Shown here piece after piece: positions 14,019 through 18,281 of a DNA stretch of 18,281 nt. The stretch comes from CAIOHW01 sp964432565. Its GTDB lineage: Bacteria; Bdellovibrionota; UBA1018. Where the stretch lies: positions 1-18,281 of the forward strand of contig CAYSOA010000040.1 in assembly GCA_964432565.1 (NCBI GenBank), read 5' to 3'. Below the pieces are notes generated by a model. The model was given only the letters and a program-made list of their open reading frames with translations, searched no databases and was not told the origin of the DNA. Numbering within the stretch: position 1 is the first letter of the stretch; every line of letters begins with the position of its first letter. The position numbers and the translations under genes were made by a program.

Positions 14019-14148
14019 GCCCACGAGCGTAGTCAGCGCCCGAAGGCGGGAACAAATACTTTTGAAGCCTTGACCATTTCTTCGACATTCGTCGCGAATC
14101 CTTTTTTGACGACTCTCGTATCACCTTCCTGAAACACGGAGGTTGAAC
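14019..14148. promoter_or_regulatory. divergent intergenic region, sigma factor / lipoprotein operon
   Basis: These 130 bases separate the sigma gene from the lipoprotein genes. Two TTGAC-type boxes (14070-14075, 14106-14111) face the lipoproteins, but neither has a good -10 at 17 bases. A GGAAC, typical of ECF -35 elements, occurs near 14049, again without a convincing partner. GGAGG at 14138-14142 is a strong ribosome-binding site that fixes the lipoprotein start at 14149. Confidence 0.4.
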
Positions 14149-14868
14149 ATGAGTCGATTTAGGAATTTGAGATTTTCAGGATTCTCGTCAGCACTCGTCC
14201 TCTCGGGCGTGCTGACATTGGCCGCCTGCAATGAGGGAGGAGAGGTTTCACCCGATCTTCTGGGAATTATTCAGCCGAAACCGGCACCATCGTCGGAGCC
14301 CTCACCAGAGCCCTCGAGCAGCCCCGATCCCACGCCAACCCCTACTGCCGATGCGACGGCTCTCTATACGGGACCTGCAGAGGTCTCGAAGTATGTGGCG
14401 AAGTTCGTGGCTGACGGTCTGATTCAGGGAGTGGATGTGACTCCCGACATGTCCGGTCCGAAGCTCAGCATCCGCATCGCCAGCCTGGATTCTTATGGTA
14501 GCTCGGTAATCGGTCTGTGCGAGACCAGCTCGAACCTGAGGAGAATAACCTTCGACCCGGACTTCTGGTACTCGGTCTCCGAAACACAGCGTGAGATTCT
14601 GGCTCATCATGAGCTGGGTCACTGCGTTCTTTTTCGGGGGCATCGGACTTCGGTTCTCTCGAGCGGCATCTATGCCTCGATCATGTATCCGCAGATCATG
14701 AAGAGTTCGACATACACGAACAACTACGACTACTATCAGGATGAACTCTTTCAGTACGCAGCCACCGATGCCTCGCTGGCCATGGTATCGGAAGATCCGA
14801 ACCAGATCAGTGTTCATGTCTGTGACGATTCGGAACTTTCTGCGATCGCAGCGGGAGGTGCGCGATGA
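14149..14868 (+). CDS. lipoprotein with metzincin-like zinc peptidase domain
   Basis: This predicted envelope lipoprotein of 239 residues has lipobox TLAAC (C27), then a Pro/Ser/Thr/Glu-rich linker (43-66), then a putative zinc-protease domain. The active-site helix carries HELGH (H154, E155, H158). A further His, H165, follows as RGH, and a SIM segment with M179 recalls the Met-turn of metzincins. The third His is one residue further away than in the classical HExxHxxGxxH motif; I recall related HELGHCxLxRxH proteins in other Gram-negative bacteria, but cannot verify this. The ATG at 14149 has GGAGG six bases upstream; an in-frame TTG at 14143 is less likely. The stop overlaps the next gene by ATGA, so the two lipoproteins are translationally coupled. 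Substrate unknown. Confidence 0.85.
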   Translation: MSRFRNLRFSGFSSALVLSGVLTLAACNEGGEVSPDLLGIIQPKPAPSSEPSPEPSSSPDPTPTPTADATALYTGPAEVSKYVAKFVADGLIQGVDVTPDMSGPKLSIRIASLDSYGSSVIGLCETSSNLRRITFDPDFWYSVSETQREILAHHELGHCVLFRGHRTSVLSSGIYASIMYPQIMKSSTYTNNYDYYQDELFQYAATDASLAMVSEDPNQISVHVCDDSELSAIAAGGAR

Positions 14869-15701
14869 AGCGTCCTCCTGTTTTGGTTTCTGTCCTTCTT
14901 CTGCTGCTATCTGCCTGTGGTTCAGGATCATCCGGTGATGCCAACTCTGTTAGTCCACTGCCGGATGTTTCAAAGAGTGATCCGCAAAATCCCGGGGGGG
15001 GGGCCTCGACCTTTAGTCGCGATGTGCTCATTTTCAATGGAGTGGGGGTGGCGACTTCCGATTGGCAGAATACCGAAAAGATCGTCGCCGCGGAGGGTTG
15101 GAGCTATTCACTCATCAACTCCAGCGAGATGAACGCAATGAGCCTCGATGAGATTGCCACTCATCGTCTGATCGTGGTTCCCGGCGGAAAGGGCAGCACC
15201 ATCACGGCCAATCTGACTCCTGAGGCGCGACTCAGGATCCGCAGAGCCGTGCGCGAGCGTGGCGTGGGGTATGTGGGCTTTTGTGCGGGAGCCTGGGTTG
15301 CGGTCGGTCCCGAGGCCGACACCTCGTCGGTGGCGTCCTATGGTCTCGCCGTAGCAAAAGGGGCGGTGTTACCGTCCTATTGGCCGGGCGGAAATACCAG
15401 CCTGACTGCAGCGATGGTCAAGGTCACCTTTGCCGATCAGACTTCTCGTCAATTGGTCTGGTGGGGAGGACCGTCGACTCCCGAGTGGACTGGCGGAGTC
15501 GTGGCAAGATACCCGACCGGCGCACCCGCGATCTCGCAGGCCTGGGCGGGTCGCGGCCTGGTGGTCATCTCGGGGCCCCATCCTGAGGCGCCTCAAAGCT
15601 GGCGATCGACGGCAGGATACGACTCCGATGGCCTCGACTACGAGGTTGCCATCGACATGATGACTGCCGCGATGCAGGGGCGCCCCTTGGCGGCCTATTG
15701 A
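14865..15701 (+). CDS. lipoprotein with BPL_N/glutamine-amidotransferase-like domain
   Basis: This 278-residue predicted lipoprotein has lipobox LLSAC (C18), then a short linker and a domain resembling the class I glutamine-amidotransferase-like N-terminal domain of fungal biotin-protein ligases (BPL_N). Features are a LIVVPGG strand (102-108), a nucleophile elbow GFCAGAW with C140, and a GPHPE motif giving H239 and E241, so a full Cys-His-Glu triad is visible. The family is poorly characterised; an amidase or other hydrolase acting outside the cytoplasm is inferred. Codons 44-46 and one base of codon 47 form a run of ten G, so single-base slippage would truncate the protein. The start overlaps the preceding lipoprotein gene by four bases and has GGGAGGT upstream. 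gluQ follows 22 bases later. Confidence 0.83.
   Translation: MKRPPVLVSVLLLLLSACGSGSSGDANSVSPLPDVSKSDPQNPGGGASTFSRDVLIFNGVGVATSDWQNTEKIVAAEGWSYSLINSSEMNAMSLDEIATHRLIVVPGGKGSTITANLTPEARLRIRRAVRERGVGYVGFCAGAWVAVGPEADTSSVASYGLAVAKGAVLPSYWPGGNTSLTAAMVKVTFADQTSRQLVWWGGPSTPEWTGGVVARYPTGAPAISQAWAGRGLVVISGPHPEAPQSWRSTAGYDSDGLDYEVAIDMMTAAMQGRPLAAY
14994..15003 (+). repeat. poly-G tract of ten bases inside a lipoprotein gene
   Basis: Ten consecutive G lie in the linker-coding part of the BPL_N-like lipoprotein gene. Gain of one G brings a TAG at 15014-15016 into frame. Loss of one G leads to a stop at about 15130-15132. Either change removes the whole catalytic domain. Such tracts mutate by slipped-strand mispairing in other bacteria; variation here is not shown. 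Confidence 0.9.
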
Positions 15702-15723
15702 GCCTTCTGGTAAGACTTCCCTC

Positions 15724-16680
15724 GTGCCGAATGGTTTAAAAGGCTCGGGGGAAGTCCTGCCGCTCGGAAGCGGAACGCGCCGCTTTCGTCTTGCACCGAC
15801 ACCAAGCGGGCCACTGCATCTGGGGAATTTTTTCTCCATGGTTTTGACGTGGCTCGAGGCGCGTGCTGTCGGTGCCGAGCTTCTGCTGCGAATCGACGAT
15901 CTCGACTCCACTCGGACGCGAAAGGAGTTCATTTGCGGCATCTTCGAAGTCCTGGCGGCAGCCGGAATGGATTGGGATCTGGGGCCCCGGTCTCCTGAGG
16001 AGTTTGAAACGTCGTTCAGTCAGTCACTTCTTCAGCCGGAGTATGCCTCTGCCTTTGAGGAGGCTCTTGCGGCGGCTCCTGAGCTGTTCTTTGTGTGTGA
16101 CTGCAGCCGACGGGTGCTTGCCGGAAAGCGGGAGTATCCGGGTAGCTGCAGGGAGAAGGGGCTTGAGTTTCGTTCTAACGGAACGACGGCATGGAGAGTG
16201 CGCTCGGACCTGTTGCCGGCGGGTGACGATGGGATCGTCGATCCTGTGATCTACCGCAAGGAGCGTCTCTACTCGTACCAGTGGGTCAGTCTTCAGGAGG
16301 ATCTACGCTGGGGAGTAACGGATATCGTTCGTGGCAGCGATCTCCGATCCTCAAGTGGATTTCAGAGCGCGCTGGCCGAAGCTCTCTCGCTTCGCGGAAT
16401 TGAAATGTATTCTCGATTCGCTTCGGTTCGATTTCTTCACCATCCCCTGATTCTTGATGGTGGAAGAAAAGTTTCGAAGTCAGAGGGGGCCGCGTCGGCC
16501 AGGGGCCTCATCGACAACCCTCAAGCATGGATTCCCGGATTTCAGCGCTGGCTGGGATTTTCTGCCGATCCGGCGGTCCGTGAGTTGGCCTCCTTGCGCG
16601 ATTGGTATCGCGAGAAGAGGACGGATGGAAACGCGCCAGAATTCGTCGGTGATTTGGCGATTGAGGCGTTGATCTATTGA
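15724..16680 (+). CDS. gluQ: glutamyl-Q tRNA(Asp) synthetase-like protein
   Basis: This is a class Ic aminoacyl-tRNA synthetase paralogue of 318 residues, without the anticodon-binding half, as in GluQ-RS, which attaches glutamate to queuosine-34 of tRNA-Asp. The HIGH-type signature appears as PTPSGPLHLGN (25-35), a LRIDDLD block at 55-61, a zinc site CxC-x10-Y-x3-C (C125, C127, Y138, C142) characteristic of GluQ-RS, and a KMSKS-type loop KVSKS (249-253). The block after VRGSDL (SSSGFQSAL) departs from the usual STPRQ-like sequence, so it is a divergent member and may be a distinct paralogue. The start is a GTG with no good ribosome-binding site; no better start precedes the first motif. It follows the lipoprotein by 22 bases and may be read from the same transcript. 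Confidence 0.8.
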   Translation: MPNGLKGSGEVLPLGSGTRRFRLAPTPSGPLHLGNFFSMVLTWLEARAVGAELLLRIDDLDSTRTRKEFICGIFEVLAAAGMDWDLGPRSPEEFETSFSQSLLQPEYASAFEEALAAAPELFFVCDCSRRVLAGKREYPGSCREKGLEFRSNGTTAWRVRSDLLPAGDDGIVDPVIYRKERLYSYQWVSLQEDLRWGVTDIVRGSDLRSSSGFQSALAEALSLRGIEMYSRFASVRFLHHPLILDGGRKVSKSEGAASARGLIDNPQAWIPGFQRWLGFSADPAVRELASLRDWYREKRTDGNAPEFVGDLAIEALIY

Positions 16681-16751
16681 CGTCCCGGCAGTCATTGCAG
16701 CGCAACTAGGAAAAAATTTCAGCACGTCTCCCCGGCGCCGATAGGTCCTCC

Positions 16752-18044
16752 ATGAAGGGTTCATGGCGTCTGTCCGCGATGGCTGCGATTTTGAGTTTAC
16801 CGGTGTTTTTGTGTGTCGCGCCAGTTTCGGCCAGTGACTGCACAGGCGATGGGTTTCTGCCCGAGAACTCCGTTCGAATCTCTGCATTTTCATCCAGTGG
16901 CAACGGAATGACCGAAGCGCGCTTCAATGCGATTTTGGACCGGGTCGAGCGCCATTACCGACCCGTGGTTTCCGGTAGGGGGGCCAGACTCGTGGTTCAG
17001 CGACTTTGGAACGACTCGACGGTCAATGCTTTCGCGGAGCGTGCAGGCAGTGAGTGGCGCATCCGAATGTATGGAGGCCTGGCCCGGCATCCGGCCATCA
17101 CTGATGACGCCTTCATGCTGATTGCCTGCCACGAAATGGGACACCATCTGGGCGGGGCTCCGAAGTACCGAGCGCAGTGGGCAGCGAACGAGGGGCAGTC
17201 GGATTATTTCGCCACCCTCAAATGCCTGAGAGAGTTGTTTTCGAATGACGATAACCGTCAGGTGGTTTCTCGGATGAATCCGTCTGCGACACTGGTTCGT
17301 CAGTGTGAGCAGAGCTTCGGTGATTCGGAATCCATCGCCGTCTGTGTTCGAAGCGGGTTGGCCGGCGAGTCGGCAGCCGAGCTGATGCGAGTACTGACCC
17401 ATGCTGCACCGATTTCCTTTGATACGCCGGATCCTGAGGTGGTCGGTGAGACTCTCGACTCTCATCCCGCCGCGCAGTGCCGAATGGACACCTATGCATC
17501 AGGTGCGTTTTGCCAGGTCCCTTCATTCGAGGTGCTGAGCGATACGGATCCCACCATCGGCACCTGCTCGATCGAGCGCGGCTTTCGGTGGGGTATTCGT
17601 CCGCAGTGCTGGTACAAGCCGGAGTCTGTCGTGACGAATCCGGATCCTGATCCGACACCCACGCCGACGCCACCGGCGCCGGTGCCCGGGGGCATTGCAC
17701 GCCAGCCCTTGATGGGCGGTGCAGCCTCAATCGTCGTTCGTGATCCTCGACAAACGGTATTCATCGACGTTGATGTCTCGGAATTCGTCGGAGCGGGGGG
17801 CGTGTACCTCGAGATTTCTCGAGCAGGCCAGGATTTTTCGAATCCGAACTCGATGAAACCTGATCCGATGCAGCTCCGATCGGCGTCACTGCGTGGAGTG
17901 CGCCAGCGCTTCTTCTTGAGCCCTGCCCAGGCGCTGCCGGGCTGGGGGGTTTATAGTCTCCGGGTGATTCCGCTGGATTCCAGCGGAACGCGAGCAGTGG
18001 GGCGGGCGTCGAACTCGAGCAGGTTGATTCTAAGTCGCTCCTGA
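16752..18044 (+). CDS. secreted zincin-like protein with HEMGHH motif and C-terminal accessory domain
   Basis: This 430-residue exported protein has a signal peptide (hydrophobic 9-23, cleavage after SAS near 28). A zinc-peptidase-like domain covers about 30-290. Its active-site helix has ACHEMGHHLGG (H127, E128, H131), followed by NEGQSDYFA in which E147 or D151 could be the third ligand, in the gluzincin style (like M48). Many Cys (for example C30, C126, C158) suggest disulphides. An Asn/Pro/Thr-rich linker (about 297-316) leads to a C-terminal domain of about 110 residues, rich in beta strands and probably a binding or targeting module. Peptidase activity is inferred from the motif; I know no named family. 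It is 71 bases after gluQ, on the same strand, and only a weak AGG lies before the ATG. Confidence 0.82.
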   Translation: MKGSWRLSAMAAILSLPVFLCVAPVSASDCTGDGFLPENSVRISAFSSSGNGMTEARFNAILDRVERHYRPVVSGRGARLVVQRLWNDSTVNAFAERAGSEWRIRMYGGLARHPAITDDAFMLIACHEMGHHLGGAPKYRAQWAANEGQSDYFATLKCLRELFSNDDNRQVVSRMNPSATLVRQCEQSFGDSESIAVCVRSGLAGESAAELMRVLTHAAPISFDTPDPEVVGETLDSHPAAQCRMDTYASGAFCQVPSFEVLSDTDPTIGTCSIERGFRWGIRPQCWYKPESVVTNPDPDPTPTPTPPAPVPGGIARQPLMGGAASIVVRDPRQTVFIDVDVSEFVGAGGVYLEISRAGQDFSNPNSMKPDPMQLRSASLRGVRQRFFLSPAQALPGWGVYSLRVIPLDSSGTRAVGRASNSSRLILSRS

Positions 18045-18097
18045 CACACTAGAGCCCGTCAAGAATCTGCCGATACGCTAATGAAGAGGTGTATTCG

Positions 18098-18281
18098 GTG
18101 CGGATCGGGGTTCTGAAACTGCAGCAAGCCATGGCCTGGGGGCTGATCGTTCAGCTCGCGCTGGGCGTGCTTCCGCTGCAATGGGCCGTCGCTCAAACGC
18201 CGCGATCGCTGTTTTCGAAGTCCTGTGACGTCGCTGGAGACGTGTCGCGGCTTCCGGAGGTACTGGATGCCGTGAACTCCG
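18098..18281 (+). CDS. start of an exported protein, truncated by window end
   Basis: An open frame begins at GTG 18098, eight bases after AAGAGG, and runs off the window. The product starts with a signal peptide: a short basic stretch, a hydrophobic core (about 12-30) and an AVA-type cleavage site before QTPRS. An in-frame ATG at 18131 is an alternative start that would also leave a signal peptide. Only about 61 residues are visible, including one Cys in the mature part. The family is not recognised; an envelope or secreted location is predicted. Confidence 0.6.
   Translation, partial: MRIGVLKLQQAMAWGLIVQLALGVLPLQWAVAQTPRSLFSKSCDVAGDVSRLPEVLDAVNS

Noticed and set aside
14049..14098. Autoregulated ECF promoter upstream of the lipoprotein pair
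   Set aside because: GGAAC and TTGAC-like boxes are present, but no -10 of suitable sequence at the right distance could be found, so I do not annotate a promoter.
1..18281. tRNA, rRNA, CRISPR, insertion sequence or prophage
   Set aside because: I looked for cloverleaf-like segments in the gaps, repeated spacers, terminal inverted repeats and transposase or phage motifs and saw none; almost every base lies in or next to a recognisable gene.

Overview
The window looks like chromosomal core or accessory DNA from a free-living Gram-negative bacterium. It is GC-rich, densely packed and has few intergenic bases. It encodes OmpA-type outer-membrane material, at least three lipobox lipoproteins, several Sec-exported proteins, a CheR methyltransferase and many zinc-peptidase-like secreted proteins. 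Low-complexity Pro/Thr or Gly/Asp linkers, many exported zincin-like proteins and the absence of any mobile element suggest a deltaproteobacteria-like or Bdellovibrionota/Oligoflexia-like lineage. This placement is inferred from style, not from a marker gene. A run of exactly 100 N (4884-4983) shows this is a scaffolded assembly.

Layout. (1) 1-1466: the C-terminal two thirds of an M3 oligopeptidase; its stop codon shares a CTATAG palindrome with the convergent gene. (2) 3845-1461, minus strand: a two-gene envelope unit, an OmpA-family protein followed by a VWA-domain lipoprotein. (3) 3985-4680: a nitroreductase. (4) 5315-4728, minus: a small exported protein interrupted by the assembly gap, preceded by a large stem-loop. 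(5) 6312-5419, minus: an orphan CheR, divergent from (6) 6385-8821, a translationally coupled nitric-oxide sensing operon: H-NOX haem sensor, histidine kinase with an H-NOX-associated (HNOBA) domain, and OmpR-type response regulator. (7) 12875-8775, minus: a five-gene run (GltS glutamate transporter, S4-like mini-protein, TrhO tRNA hydroxylase, exported HEARH zincin-like protein, membrane-anchored hypothetical). (8) 13011-13442: a bacterioferritin-like protein, divergent from gltS across a short region with two palindromes. (9) 14018-13452, minus: an ECF sigma factor without a neighbouring anti-sigma, divergent from (10) 14149-16680: a metalloprotease-like lipoprotein, a lipoprotein with a glutamine-amidotransferase-like (BPL_N) domain containing a G10 tract, and a GluQ-type tRNA-modifying synthetase. 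(11) 16752-18044: a secreted HEMGHH zincin-like protein with a C-terminal accessory domain. (12) 18098-end: the start of another exported protein.

How it fits together. The best candidate for a distinctive system is the H-NOX/HNOBA-kinase/OmpR-regulator operon. It splits the module order of animal soluble guanylate cyclase (H-NOX, H-NOXA, coiled coil, output) over two genes, with a kinase in place of the cyclase and a DNA-binding regulator as output. A chemotaxis methyltransferase lies back-to-back with it. The second point of interest is the ECF sigma/lipoprotein locus, where a possible phase-variable poly-G tract can switch off an exported amidotransferase-like lipoprotein. No tRNA, rRNA, CRISPR array, insertion sequence or phage gene was recognised, and no gene-free stretch exceeds about 140 bases.
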